64,000 bases of DNA from Gautieria morchelliformis (GCA_015179125.1 WHVA01000547.1:1-64000), one strand, 5' to 3'; shown: positions 44,011 through 54,792, numbered from the stretch's first letter. Notes: generated by a model not told the origin, from the letters alone. Program-made: numbers and translations.

Positions 44011-46150
44011 TCAGGGGACCCTTCTTTGTTGTAATGGCCAGGGAGTTCTGGCAGTTTTGATTCATGTCCCGTGTACTTCCTTGCAATGTCGCAGGCAGAA
44101 TGACTTTTATGCCCAAGCTGTTTGCATCTCCAATGTCATTGTCCAAGCCTCCATATGAATCTACCATCTGGTTATACTGCTCAGCACGCAGAGTGTGTTG
44201 ATTGGCCCTGATCCACCTCAGTCTGCTTTGCTCTGCAGCAGCCCAAGAGTCTACAATGTACTGCTGGAACAATTTGCCACCACGCAGGAGTGTTGTAGGT
44301 TCTCTCTCTCTCTGGAACAGACGATATGCATGGTACTGTATTTGGGTGACCTGTCTCCATCTGTTTGGATTGGGATTGGCCTGCCGAGCACGCTCTGGCT
44401 CATGATAAGGAATACCTGGTTCCCATCCCAACTCCTCCTTGGGAAAGAGCAAGACATAGTGCAGAGAGGCATAGTTTGCATTGGTATCCAATACCCTTCT
44501 GAAAGGCCCACCTCTGAGCTGGACAATAATATCCCTAGGTTCAGGGTCGATGCCATCTCCAGGAAGAACGACTGCAATCTCATCTGCAGTTGGGACATTA
44601 TATCTCCTAGGATCCCTGTGTGCCCTGTATGTGAGCCTTGCCTGGATGTCACGATTCTGTTCTTGAGCTCTGAGCCTCTCAGCTGCTTGTTTATATGTGG
44701 CAACATGAGGATTGCATAGCAGGAGCATTTCCTGCAAGTCTCCCATGATAGTTGGAGACATATGCTCATTACGATTTTTTCTCTTTGCCAAAGCCAGTGC
44801 AGGATCATATATGTAAAGCTGGGCATACTTTGGATCGTCTTCATTGTCAGGGAGGAGAGAGCCATGGCGATGATACAGTTCACCCTGTAGCTTGAGCACA
44901 TATGGACCACGACCCTCCTGAAGCAAATCTTGGTCAAAGTTGGCCCCCACAGAAGTGAATGCAAATGCAGCATTATACTGCCTGATATTCTGGCGAAATC
45001 CTTTTGCCTCAGGGTCCTGGCCTTCTAAGAGCTGTTTCAATGGCTGAGGGGGCTCTGGCAGGTCTTCCAGCTGCACCTTTCCTTCCATACAGCAATCACC
45101 AAATCTGGGCCGCACATTTGAGGATTTCTGCAGACGTTCTGCCCTCCAGTGTAATGCTCCACAGTCAGGGCAGGGAATAACCATGGGACCCAAATCATGA
45201 CGCTGCACATCTGCCTCAATTATTCTAGAGTGACCAAGTGGAATAGGAGGAGGAGGTCGCTGAGGACGCTGCCCAGGTACAGGGAGTGGCTGAGGAGGCT
45301 GAGGAGGTGCAGGGAGTGGCTGAAGAGGCTGTGGAGCTGCAGGGAGTGGCTGAGGTGGCTGAGGAGGAGCAGGGAGTGGCTGAGGAGGAGCAGGGAGTGG
45401 CTGAGGAGGCTGAGGAGGAGCAGGGAGTCGCTGAAGAGGCCGCAAAAGCGCAGGGAGTAGCGGAGGCATTGGTCTTATTGCATTGGCCTGAGCACGCAAT
45501 GCTGCCACTCCTGCAGAACCTACTACAGGAGGTATAGGAGCTGGTTGTAAAGGTGCCTGCCTGTGTCTTCCCAAGGGCTGTGCTGGGATAGGCTGTATCC
45601 CAGCAGCCTGAGCATGCAAATCTGCCACCGCTGTAGAGCCTACCACCGGATGTCCAATTCCAGCTGCCTGAGCACGCAACTGAGCAATAGCCGCTGAACC
45701 TACTATGGGAGCGGGCTGTACAGGGTCTGGCCTATTTCTTCTCAGGGGCTGTAATGGTGGGATAACTGCTAACTGTGCACGAAGGGCTGCCACCTGCTCT
45801 CCAGGACTGAGATTAGGAGGACGCGATGGTCCTGCAAGCATAGGAGGATGTGACGGCCTTGCAGGCATAGGAGGACGTGGTGGCCCCACAAGCATAGGAG
45901 GACGTGATGGCCCGGCCACAGGTTGTTGAAAAGGATCAGCGACATTGCTTCTAGGAGGAGAGTGGGGGATGGTAAAAGGCTGTGGTGGAGGGGGTGGCTG
46001 GTCCTGAGCTCTGACAGCAGCAGCAGCAAGTGCACGCGCTCTCCGATCAGTGGGCGACGTCATATGACCCTCCTGCTCCTCCCTCGCCCTTTCACGCTCC
46101 TGCTGACGATTTCTCTCTGGAGTAGATGGATCCCTGAGAAATGAAGCCAT
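43994..46150 (-). pseudogene. Helitron N-terminal region and Rep N domain (unit E)
   Basis: 718 open codons from MASFLRDPSTPERNRQQE at 46150. Charged N-terminus, Pro-rich region with PPMPARPS and PAPPQPL repeats, three VVGS-type repeats, then the Helitron N domain (CPDCGALHWRAERLQKSSN, FRQNIRQYNAAFAFTSVGAN, GDLQEMLLLCNPHV). The part up to SLAITTKKG belongs to Rep. A missing G at about 44015 shifts the frame and ends it. The CPDC..H..C-like cysteines (CPDCGALHW, FGDCCMEG) may form a small zinc-binding unit. This is the best template for the family's N-terminus. Confidence 0.85.
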
Positions 46151-47050
46151 AAGCTTAGGGGAACAATCAAGCTACCCCACTTCAACTTACATTTTCAAGC
46201 AGATGCTGTTGTTGTTAATTTTTCTTGGGCAAAGTCAGGGGAATTTATTAATTTCTAATTAAATAAATGTCAGATGGCTCACACCAGACCACAGAGAAAT
46301 ACATACATACCAAGGAAGGGATGGGGAGTTTGTTTGTTAGGCAAAGTCAAGCGAATTTATTAATTTCTATTTTAAAAAAAAAAAAAAATGTCAGATGGCT
46401 CACACCAGACCATAGAGAAATATATGTACCAAGGAAGGGATGGGGAATTTTTTTGATGAAAATATCCAAGTCTTCTTCAGCTATCCAACTGGAATAATTC
46501 CAGTAAAAGGTCGTGGTCCTGGGGAGATGTCTTCTTCAGCCACCAGTAGTGCAAGTCAACACTAAGAGAACTGCAATGCAATTGTGGCTCCCTCTAAGGC
46601 AGCCTGGGATGACTACCTGGCTCCTTAGCAGAGAAAAAGCTGCCCCACTGAAGAGGTCAACCCCAATAGTTCACTGCAGAGATCTCCCTGGGAAGAGATC
46701 TTTTGTGTTCTACACTATATAGGCTATCTATTGTTTCACTCTCACACAAATTTATTCTATCTAGTGGGCAGAGAGGAGAGGAGGGTGGTGGTGGAGTGTG
46801 CAGATGCGGCTGCGCAGCGTTCTGCCAGCGCGTTCTGCCAGTGCAACGCAGGGTTGAGTGCTGGAGCCGGAAGATTGGCGTGAACCGCCAGGGGGCTCGC
46901 GGCTGCGCCGCTCGCGCTCCAGGTTCACGCCGGTCACGTGACCGCTGTGCAGTTGGTGCTTGCGGCTGCGCCGCTTGCCGCTGACCTAACTTTTACATAA
47001 TATTATTTGTCAGCGCGCCCACAACCTCCCACCGAGCCGCTTTCATATAG
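46151..47050 (-). other. 5' noncoding part of Helitron unit E
   Basis: Same layout as 26750-27670: repeat block, poly-A (46375-46388), GGTCCTGGGG, TATATAGG, GC-rich palindromes including GGTCACGTGACC at 46932-46943, CCCACAACC box. No gene. Confidence 0.6.
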
Positions 47051-47093
47051 TGTAATTTACACCCTCCCCCTCTATAGACAACTATAGACAACT

Positions 47094-47495
47094 TCAAGAG
47101 TTATAGAGGTCCTCCATGATGGAGTCCTCTAGTGATTCCGATAGGATGATGTGGGCATCATAAGGGGCCGGCGGAGCACGTGACTCCACTGGGGGCACCT
47201 CCACATCTGCGGGGGTGGTTGGGTGCAGTGGCTCTACCTCACCACTGGTGGGGGCTTCTGCTTGGTCGTCGAGGCTGGTGTCCTTGTGGAGTATGGCCTC
47301 GATGGCCAGGTCATTGGCCTGTGGGGGAGGCCGGATGCTCACAAGCTCTTGGTAGAGCTGAGCGTGAGTGAGCGGTAGTGGCACTGCGGCTCTCACATGG
47401 CTGGTCTCGAGGATCTTGTGTTGACCCTCCCAGGCGGTGGCACTGAATGCCGCGCCAGTGAGACTGCAGTGAACATAATGTTCAATGCGAGCCAC
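47094..47495 (-). pseudogene. unknown acidic protein fragment
   Basis: About 133 open codons, Ala/Pro/Glu-rich, beginning near MARIEHYVHCSLTGAAF and ending EDSIMEDLYNS. The upstream in-frame sequence lacks a good start (the first codon here is GTG), so this is probably a last exon or a remnant. I do not recognise the family. The stop lies 44 bp from the end of Helitron unit E, which may have removed or replaced neighbouring sequence. Confidence 0.35.
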
Positions 47496-48052
47496 TTGGG
47501 CGGATGCTCACAACTTTTTATTACCTGTAGCTTCACCCATTTTATTCTCAGATTATAGAAAAGAAGAGGATGAAAGTACATGCCAATCTTATTGTTGGGA
47601 TATAAATAAATTTACGTTTGTCCCTCCCTGAGCGGCGGCTCCGCCGACGAGAATGCTTCTTCTTATTTTCACGCCTCTTCTTATTTTTTCTACCCACTTT
47701 TAAGATACACTATATCATTATAACTATTCATACTAATACTCCTACTCATATCTATTAGAAGTATCTATCCAACTATCTGTTATTCTGTCTTGTAGTCAGA
47801 TACTCTCTCATATGGATATATATCTCCGAGATGTTTAAACATATACAGAATATTCTAATAACATCTATTATTCTCCTTATAAATACTACTATATATTCCT
47901 ATATGTTGTTATTAATACTCTTATAATATATATTATATACTCATATATGCTGTATCACATGACCATTTCGATTATCCTCCTTGCTTGCAAGTGATGCCTG
48001 CGTAGTAGGCCAGCCATCGCGCGATCTCGGCGAGCGGGATGTCTGGGCCAGC
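47496..48052. other. AT-rich intergenic sequence
   Basis: Very AT-rich with TATATA runs (47800-47960) and one GC hairpin GCGGCGGCTCCGCCG near 47632. No coding or terminal-repeat signal was found. Confidence 0.5.
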
Positions 48053-49051
48053 TCAGCCTCTCACAGGATATGGACCCGTGATGGACAGCCGCATGCTGGT
48101 GCTCTGCGGCATCAGGCATTCCCTGGCATTGACGAAGCTCGACCATTGGTCGGTCGAGCCAAACAAGTCAAAGAGCCTTGACTTGAGAGGTGATGTGACC
48201 CCCTTGACTTGGGGTGCGAGGGCTTTCAACCACATCCAGACATCCATGTCTGCGAGGTTGAGGGTTCCATCCGCGTTGTCGTGGATGGCGGAAGGAATCC
48301 CTTCAGGGTTGTGTATCCAACCCTTCAGGAAAGCCGGGAGGTCGAGCGGGGTACCGCTCGCTATCATGAAACAATCCCGTTTGGGATTGCGAGCACGTTT
48401 CTCACGCTTGATGTGCTTGAACACGCCGATCATATCATGTATGTACAGGTACTGTGGCATGTCCTTCGCATGCAGTCAGAGCTTGACAAAGCGTGTGTCG
48501 TTGAGCGGGCAGGCATCGTACCATTGCATACACCTCTGCGGTGCCTTTCCTACTGGTCATGGTAGGAGGCCCATCTCGGAGATCGGCGGGTCTCCGAGTG
48601 GCATGATCACCCCTTCCCCCGGGTAGGGAGGGTGAACTGTCCCCACTGGTGGTGGCAGGTCCATGTGAGGCCCGATGTACTGGGCCTTGACCAACACTAC
48701 CTGCCATTGTAGGGCAGGGTTGTTGATGGTGTGCGATGGTGACGCCACCAGGTATGTGCTGATCGCGCTCTTCCTTGCAATGGCCAGACCATTGTAGGTG
48801 TTGGGGGTGCTGCGCAATTTCTTGCGCTTCGTGTCTGGCTGCTCAGCCATACGCTGAGCTCTGTCCACATCGTACATCTTCCAGACTGAGGAGTCGGACT
48901 TCCATCCGTCCAGGATGTTGTACGCCATGTCGGACGGTGCGCTCTGCCCCTCCATTGATGTTGGGGTGGGAGCCGATATTTGGGAAGCCAGTCCTGAGGC
49001 TGCGCGTGCTGGCAAGGGTGCCGTCGCGCGAGGTGATGACAGGTGGGCCAC
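48053..49051 (-). pseudogene. unknown protein, decayed by in-frame TGA stops
   Basis: One continuous frame of about 330 codons broken only by TGA codons (near 48554 and 48485, ending at 48053). Readable parts include YNILDGWKSDSSVWKMYDVD, KSAISTYLVASPSHTINNPA and KAQYIGPHMDLPPPVGTV. After the stops come RCMQWYDACPLNDTRFVK, DMPQYLYIHDMIGVFKHIKR and LDLPAFLKGWIHNPEGIPS, then WMWLKALAPQVKG. Conserved-looking Trp/Tyr-rich blocks suggest a real folded protein. I cannot assign a family. Upstream it begins after a TAA, so a 5' exon is missing. TGA for CGA fits C-to-T decay. Confidence 0.5.
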
Positions 49052-49229
49052 TGGGTCTGTGGGCAGGTCATGGCTGTCATGACGTGTTTATTTCCCATAC
49101 TCAGATGCTCTGTTCTCATAGCCACACCGTCAAAGCACGATCGACGTCCTTGGACTGACTTGGCAGTCATCGCTGGGCCTATCACCTCCTCTGCTCAACC
49201 CTCTTTCGATGGTGTTCCTATGATCAGAC

Positions 49230-50054
49230 TGTCATGACTTGTGTATTTCCTGGACCTTGTTATCCCCATTTCCCCTTTCGCCACTCCTCCCCCGTGTTCG
49301 CTTGGCTTCGCCCTCCACTTCAACCACTTCTCCCCTATGTCATCTCCGTTCGCCCTTCCTTGCATTTCTCCAAACCGCTATTCGCTGCTCACGCATTTTG
49401 CCAGCAGCCACGCCATCAAATACGATCGATACCATTTACCTGGCATGATGGTTCATCACTAACCCCATCATTTTCTTAATCTAACCCCTTTGGGTGTTCG
49501 TATGGCCAAAGTGTGTTCGCAGGATGTCCCTTCCGTAGGTCATGTGGGATCAACCCAGTAGACGAAGAGTCCATGCAGGGTAGCATGTATGCGGGTCCCA
49601 AGACATGGTTTTGTACATAAGTGCCTTCACCACCTTTACTTTCCGTCGTTTCATGTTCGCACTCTTCCCTCACTCTATTGTATGTTTATTCCATCTACTT
49701 AGTATCATGACTGTGCACCCCTATCCAACCCTGACTCAGGACGGCCTCTTTCCTATTCGCTGATACCTTACGAGCATTCGATATAAGTAGTTTACATTCG
49801 CATGTATCTCTCCAGTTCAATTATCATACGTCATCCATCTTGTGAAAACTTGACCTCACTGTGATCATCGTCTTGAGCCTTCTCCTGGAGATTTCTATCT
49901 TCGACCAGAAGAGGATTTAGGCATCACTGGTGAGTTCCCATACTCCATCATCGTTACCTTAGCCTTCGAACCATTTTCTGTGCTGACGGCGAAGGGATTG
50001 TCTGTAAAGGCAACCCTGGCTGGTTGTGGAGATCACACTACCACACAACTGACA
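49230..50054. repeat. putative LTR (825 bp)
   Basis: TGTCATGACTTG start and CACAACTGACA end give inverted termini TGTCA/TGACA. It contains GATATAAGTAG (49788) and CAGTTCAATTATC-type sequence expected of an LTR promoter region. Flanks (CAGAC, AGGGG) do not match. A similar start, TGTCATGACGTGT, occurs 155 bp earlier at 49075, so a partial older LTR may flank it. No retrotransposon genes adjoin. Confidence 0.45.
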
Positions 50055-50376
50055 AGGGGAAATCCAAAGTATGTATAAATGAACAGAGTATACAAGAGAG
50101 GGGATTCTCACCTGACAAGGGGAAATCCAAAGAGAAAAGTCTAAGGACCCCCAATGTCAGCGAGCCCGTATTATACTACGCTGTGCAGCCAGGGACAACA
50201 CTTGGCACCCGCCATCAACCCTGCATCCTCCTGACCTCCCTGACCCTTGATCGACCCTTGATTCCACCTATTACGCGAGTCGCTTGATTTCCGACACTGT
50301 TCCGAGAGTGGAAGTTGGAAATTGGAGTGGAACTGGCAAGGCGAACAGAACTGGTGGAAGTTCTCCCAGAAGCGGA

Positions 50377-50475
50377 ATCATTTCCGAAAGCGGAGGCGGA
50401 GATGGAATCGGAACTGGAAGCGGAGTCGGAAATGGAGTCGGAACTGGGTGTGGTGTCGGAACTGGAAATGGAAAA
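50377..50475 (+). repeat. GGAAxTGGA/GCGGA-type minisatellite, Gly-rich coding
   Basis: 6- and 12-nt units such as GGAGTCGGAACTGG, translating in one frame to a GTGSGVGNGVGTG-like string and in another to an E/S-rich string. Simple-sequence expansion; the reading frame is uncertain. Confidence 0.7.
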
Positions 50476-50837
50476 CAGGGTGTCCCCTCACACAAACTGA
50501 CCCTGTTCGACACTTTGACTCACACGTGTGTACCTCTCTATTTCACTGCAGTGCCCAGAAGTAACTATTTCTGTACTACAGCATTGATGGCAAATCAGGT
50601 CTCGGTGACAAAGGTCGCGCTGGCATCGCGCAATTTAAGGACCAGCACCAATGCAATGAAATTTGCCATGCACTCGGCTTTCCCAGGTTCTCCCCTGCTA
50701 GGCCTAGCTCTGGACGGGTTTCCATGCGCATGCGTAACCGAGAGCAGCCCCTTTTTGAAACTGATAATGTGTCATCAGCCAGCGAAGCCTCAGCTGACGA
50801 AGAGCCTCATTTACAGCAGCAAATTGTGACACTGACC

Positions 50838-51951
50838 TAGTGATGGGCATGGCCTGGCCCAGGCCATGGGCCAAGCCAGGCCGAGCTGCCAATAGGCCGG
50901 GCCAAGCCAGGCCAAAGCTGTCGGCGCAGCCGGCTCCATGGCCCGGCTCAGGTTTTGCCAGGCCAAAGCCGAGCCAGGAAGCCGTGGCCTGACGAGCGCC
51001 TAAATACAAGATCTTCGGTCACAAAAAAGGATATGTCTGCTCTGATACTGGCAGCAAATATAATTTTTTTCGATGATAGCGTAGTTACAGTCTCCTTATC
51101 CCTTACTCTTTACCCCACTTGCTATGCCCCACCCTCGCATCGCTGATTCTGATAGCGAAATTGAGGCAGTTAACGGCGCCGACAGTCACAAGCACCAGAT
51201 GTACGGTGAAACCCAGTGCGGCGTTGCGTGATCGTTAGGATCCCCTAACGATCAAAAATGTCCCGCTCATGCTGCTTCTCCTCCGCGCGCGCGACACCTC
51301 GAGCTTCTTCCTAATCGCTGCGTGCTCCCTCTCGTGCTCCCCATCCTCCTCGTCCGCGCTGGATGCGTCGATGTCCATGCCCGCACCTGCAGCGCCCAGC
51401 TAGCCGCGCGTCGCCGCGCTCCACAATGCTAATCCGCACGCGCTTCATCTGCCTGCCGTCCGCGTCCCCGCGCTCGGCCTCTGCGACCCGAGCAGCTCAT
51501 GGCCCGTCCCCGGTGCCCCGCCGCGCTCCGTGCGTCGCGGATGCGCACTGTCTGGACCGTGGGGTTGTGCTCTGCGCGATGGGCCCGGGCATGCGTCGCA
51601 GTCACAAGCACCGGACGTGTGGTGAAACCCAGTGCGGCGTTGCGTGATCCCCTAAATGTGACCCGGCAACGCATCAAGAAGACAGGTGCAGGAGACAAAA
51701 CAGCCCCGATGATATCATCGACAACGAGGAGGAGCTTGAATACCTTTTGGTATGCTACATACAATATAAGAATGATATCTTGTCTACAAGGCTATTCCCC
51801 CACCAACAGGCCATGGCCCAAGCCAAGGCCAAGCCAGAGCCGAGCCAGGCCAAGTGCTAATGGCCTGGCTCAGGTTTTTAGCAAGCCAAAGCCGGGGCGA
51901 GCCGGGCCAAAGCCACGGCTTTCAGGCCAAGCCAGGCTGTGCCCATCGCTG
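50838..51951. mobile_element. non-autonomous hAT-type element (MITE-like), 1114 bp
   Basis: Ends TAGTGATGGGCA and (inverted) CAGCGATGGGCA, 10 of 12 matching. Flanked by an exact 8-bp duplication CACTGACC at 50830-50837 and 51952-51959. The outer 150 bp on each side are packed with GGCC/AAGCC words in inverted arrangement (GGCCTGGC, GCCAAGCCAGG). The inside has a 50-bp direct repeat (51184-51232 and 51600-51650) and no transposase. Removing it with one target copy joins QQQIVTLT to SGGYTPEGDL in one frame, so it landed in an exon of the gene above. Confidence 0.9.
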
Positions 51952-53104
51952 CACTGACCTCAGGGGGCTACACTCCTGAGGGTGACTTGGGAGAGATACA
52001 TGGAGACATACCCAAAACCGCTGGCATGCGTATTGGTACGAGGTCACAGAGCTATGATGGAGGCCGCTATGTATTTTTCAAGGTGCGTCAATTAGACCTA
52101 AGGCCATGGCCCAAACTCTGAACGACGATCAGGCCAAATTATATTTCAGTGGACAACAAGCGGCAGACTATCTAGCCATTAGAGCCCCAGATGACAAGGC
52201 TGAACGGTTTTCCCATTATATGTCCTACGAGCTCCATCGCTTTTACCTAATGAAAGACCTGTTCGAAGATTTTGAGACAGCGGCCATGGACAAGACCGTT
52301 GAACTCGCTGGTATGTGCTATTTGGCTGACTATAACCCCTGTTCAGGATGTGCTGATTGTCGCTGGAGATTTACGCTGGAGCTATGAGATGGTCCAAGTT
52401 CCGGCTTCATATCCAGGGTGTCAGTGGCTCATGGCACCTGCTCCAACAAGGTTGAAAGTCATGCCGGAGGGAGACCAGCAGAATAACAATGCCACACGAC
52501 TTGTAGCTCAAACCTTGCCTGCTTTTTCTCATTTTGTCTGGGTTGTGAAGAAAGGACACACTGTTCATACTAACTTCTCCTGTATGTCACAATGTCCGCA
52601 CTGAAAATTAGGCTAATCATGCGTGACAGACATGCCGGATGGGACAAACAATGCCTTGGTTGTTGGTGCTACTACGCACCATGATCGAGAGTACGTCTAT
52701 TCATACTACAATGTATTCGCTCTGACCTAGTTTCACAGTGAGGACGAAGCTCCGTTCCCGTGCAATGAAGGTGCCGCTGGTCTGAAGGATTTCAAAGATA
52801 TGCATGTTTGTAACCACGTTTGCAAGGGGCTGGAACTTCAAGGTTTAGACACAGTATCTTAGTCGGCAGATATCAAAGGGACCTTTCTATAGTTAGTAAT
52901 TACTGCTTCAATTGACATGCGTGACTCCCTTAAATATCCCAGCACGGGTACTCAGCACTATCATCTACTGCGATTGGAATTCCCCGAAGGGGTGTATTCC
53001 ACGCAAACCTCATTTATTCATCACAGTTCACTAACGCAAGAGCTACCTGTCGCCGATACGTCACTCTCAGAAGATGTAGTTATCGTCCTAGCTATTGATT
53101 ATGA

Positions 53105-54301
53105 CTATACGATAACCATGTTCGTCCTCCATAGGGATGGAGACACACATAATACTAAATAGGAAGCGGAGTGTGTGCTCCTGTCAGCCACAAACTGGGT
53201 GAGGGAGCGCAACAGAGAAGTTCCGCGTACCATGTAAGGTAATGATAACTCGGTCACCCGGGCCCAGGTTCCTGTGATCCATGCGTGAAAAAGGGAGCTC
53301 AGGGAGAGTATCAGACATGAAGAGGGAGTACAAGGACATTCGGCTGTGCCAAGGGAGGCGCCGCAGCCAGAAAAACATGTCAATTGGTCACAAAATACAA
53401 TTTTATATGAGTGACAAGCTAATGGGATAAGACGAGACCTAACGTACTTCGGGTAATCATAAACCCAGTGGGAAAAGGCGTTTACGCCATGCAGGGGTAA
53501 AAGCACGAGTAAAAGATCTATGCGACGGTCAGTGCGAATACGGGTCAGCGAGCCAAGGCCAGCTTACCTGTCCTGTGCGAAGGTGAGGGAGAAACAAGAC
53601 ATTGTTTGACCTGTTCTCTTCGCAATACAACGCTACCCTACTCGTCAGCAAAGTCGCCTTCTTCAACAGCGCCGGGACGCAACACAGGAGCCACACCAGT
53701 TAAAAGACAACTGATGGTTCTTGCCCGGTCTCGCACATCGTAGTCCAGGTCATAGCGAGCCCACGAGAAGACGTAACGAGATAAAAGACGTAGGATCTGG
53801 TAATAAAAGCACGAGTAAAAGATCCATGCGAAGGTCAGCGCGAATACGGGCCAGCGAGCCAAGGCGAGCTTATCTGTGCGAAGGTGAGGGACAAACAAGA
53901 CATTGTTTGACCTGTTCTCTTCGCAATACAATGCTACCCTACTCGTCAGCAAAGTCGCCTTCTTCAACAGCGCCGGGACGCAACGCAGGAGCCACACCTG
54001 TTAAAAGACAACTGATGGTTCTTGCACGGTCCCCCACATCGTAGTCCAGGTCATAGCAAGCCCACGAGAAGACGTAATGAGATAAAAGACGTAGGACATG
54101 CTGAGGTGGATTAAGAACGAAAACCTTCGTGACTTTGCGCAATGGGGAGCCCGACGCGGTCTGATCACGTACATAAACAGAAATTGCAACGGAGATAAAC
54201 ACCCTGGTTCCCCGACTCCGACTGAAAGGAGGGGAGGGTTCTGTCAACACAACCTGTAAAGGATTCCTGCTGTACCTGTAATGTTCATGTTTTATGATCA
54301 A
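53105..54301 (-). pseudogene. unknown minus-strand gene with a duplicated exon segment
   Basis: Exon-like stretches on the minus strand: 54301-53939 (VFISVAISVYVRDQTASGSP, VLNPPQHVLRLLSHYVFSWA, RARTISCLLTGVAP); 53997-53638 (a hydrophobic WPVFALTFAWIFYSCFYY followed by a second LRLLSRYVFSW, RARTISCLLTGVAP block); and 53440-53184 (MFFWLRRLPWHSRMSLYS, HRNLGPGDRVIITLHG). A small membrane-associated protein with an internal duplication is possible. The exact exons are not solved and stops end each block. No family recognised. Confidence 0.3.
53498..54095. repeat. tandem duplication, about 302-307-bp period, two copies
   Basis: TAAAAGCACGAGTAAAAGATC at 53497 recurs at 53804; CTCGTCAGCAAAGTCGCC at 53641 recurs at 53943. 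Copies differ by scattered substitutions and one small indel. The repeat covers the putative exon block RARTISCLLTGVAP, which is therefore present twice. Confidence 0.85.
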
Positions 54302-54792
54302 GTTTGTCCTTTTTTTTTTTATCCCTGCGTGATCTGTTACCTGTTGCAGTCATGATACTCCTAACATTTGGCACGTGTCAGCCTTTTTGTATTCCCCCAT
54401 CATAATCTCCCGCTTTTTCATAATCCATTTTCCCGTATTTTCTTGTCCCTGCATAATCCTTGGTCACCATGTTCTTATTAATAGTTGGTCTCCCCGATCG
54501 TATGGTACCGTTGTGCCCTTGCCCTCGTTATCTTGGTGTCATCATGCCGTTTTCGCCTTCCCACAGAACAGGTATAAAAGAAGTGGTTATTCTTTTATAC
54601 CTGTTCTCATTTAAATGTGCCTTCACATACTCCTGTGCACCTCGTCTTTCCTGACTTGTCCCGCATGTGTCTAAGGTGTGTTTTCTCCATCCTCTGTACC
54701 TTGTGTGCTGTAACTGACGTCTTCGGTTCTACCTTGATTTTGTGTCGTGCTGTGTCGATCTTACACGTCCTCAGTGACTGCTATCCATCTCC
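54302..54792. other. intergenic; contains a 15-bp-arm palindrome
   Basis: Starts with a T-run (54309-54320), C/T-rich, ends at the start of the DUF6570-type ORF. The only strong feature is the palindrome 54568-54604. Confidence 0.5.
54568..54604. promoter_or_regulatory. perfect palindrome with a TATAAAAG box on both strands
   Basis: Arms ACAGGTATAAAAGAA and TTCTTTTATACCTGT, 15 bp each, loop GTGGTTA. It lies 189 bp upstream of the 54793 ORF. Each arm carries TATAAAAGA, one reading rightwards and one leftwards. Confidence 0.5.

Larger units (their letters stand above)
40900..47050 (-). mobile_element. Helitron unit E with Rep/helicase genes
   Basis: CTAG at 40900-40903, hairpin 40911-40927. 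The outer 5' end is near 47050 (CCCACAACCTCCCACCGAGCCGC just inside it); the exact first base is uncertain because no clean TC start is seen. It has the longest intact N-terminal coding region of the three (43994-46150) but many single-base deletions in Rep and helicase. It is the upstream-most unit of the array. Confidence 0.85.
50300..52862 (+). pseudogene. multi-exon gene of unknown function, split by a MITE
   Basis: Exons recoverable on the plus strand: a Gly/Ser-rich repeat part (50300-50480) of doubtful membership; a stretch around 50580-50837 (SIDGKSGLGDKGRAGIAQFK, EICHALGFPRFS, SASEASADEEPHLQQQ); then after the MITE 51960-52082 (GGYTPEGDLGEIHGDIPKTA, DGGRYVFFK); 52133-52305 (AKLYFSGQQAADYLAIRAPD); 52351-52581 (VLIVAGDLRWSYEMVQVPAS, PAFSHFVWVVKKGH); 52630-52690; 52739-52862, stop TAG. 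Introns 52083-52132, 52582-52629 and 52691-52738 (48-50 bp) keep phase. The one near 52306 does not, so a frameshift or a mis-chosen splice exists there. The family is not recognised. Confidence 0.5.

Noticed and set aside
49230..50054. Complete LTR retrotransposon
   Set aside because: No matching second LTR, no target duplication and no pol motif nearby. Kept only as a putative LTR.
51363..51957. Open frames inside the MITE
   Set aside because: GC-rich, overlapping on both strands, no transposase motif. They are a by-product of composition.
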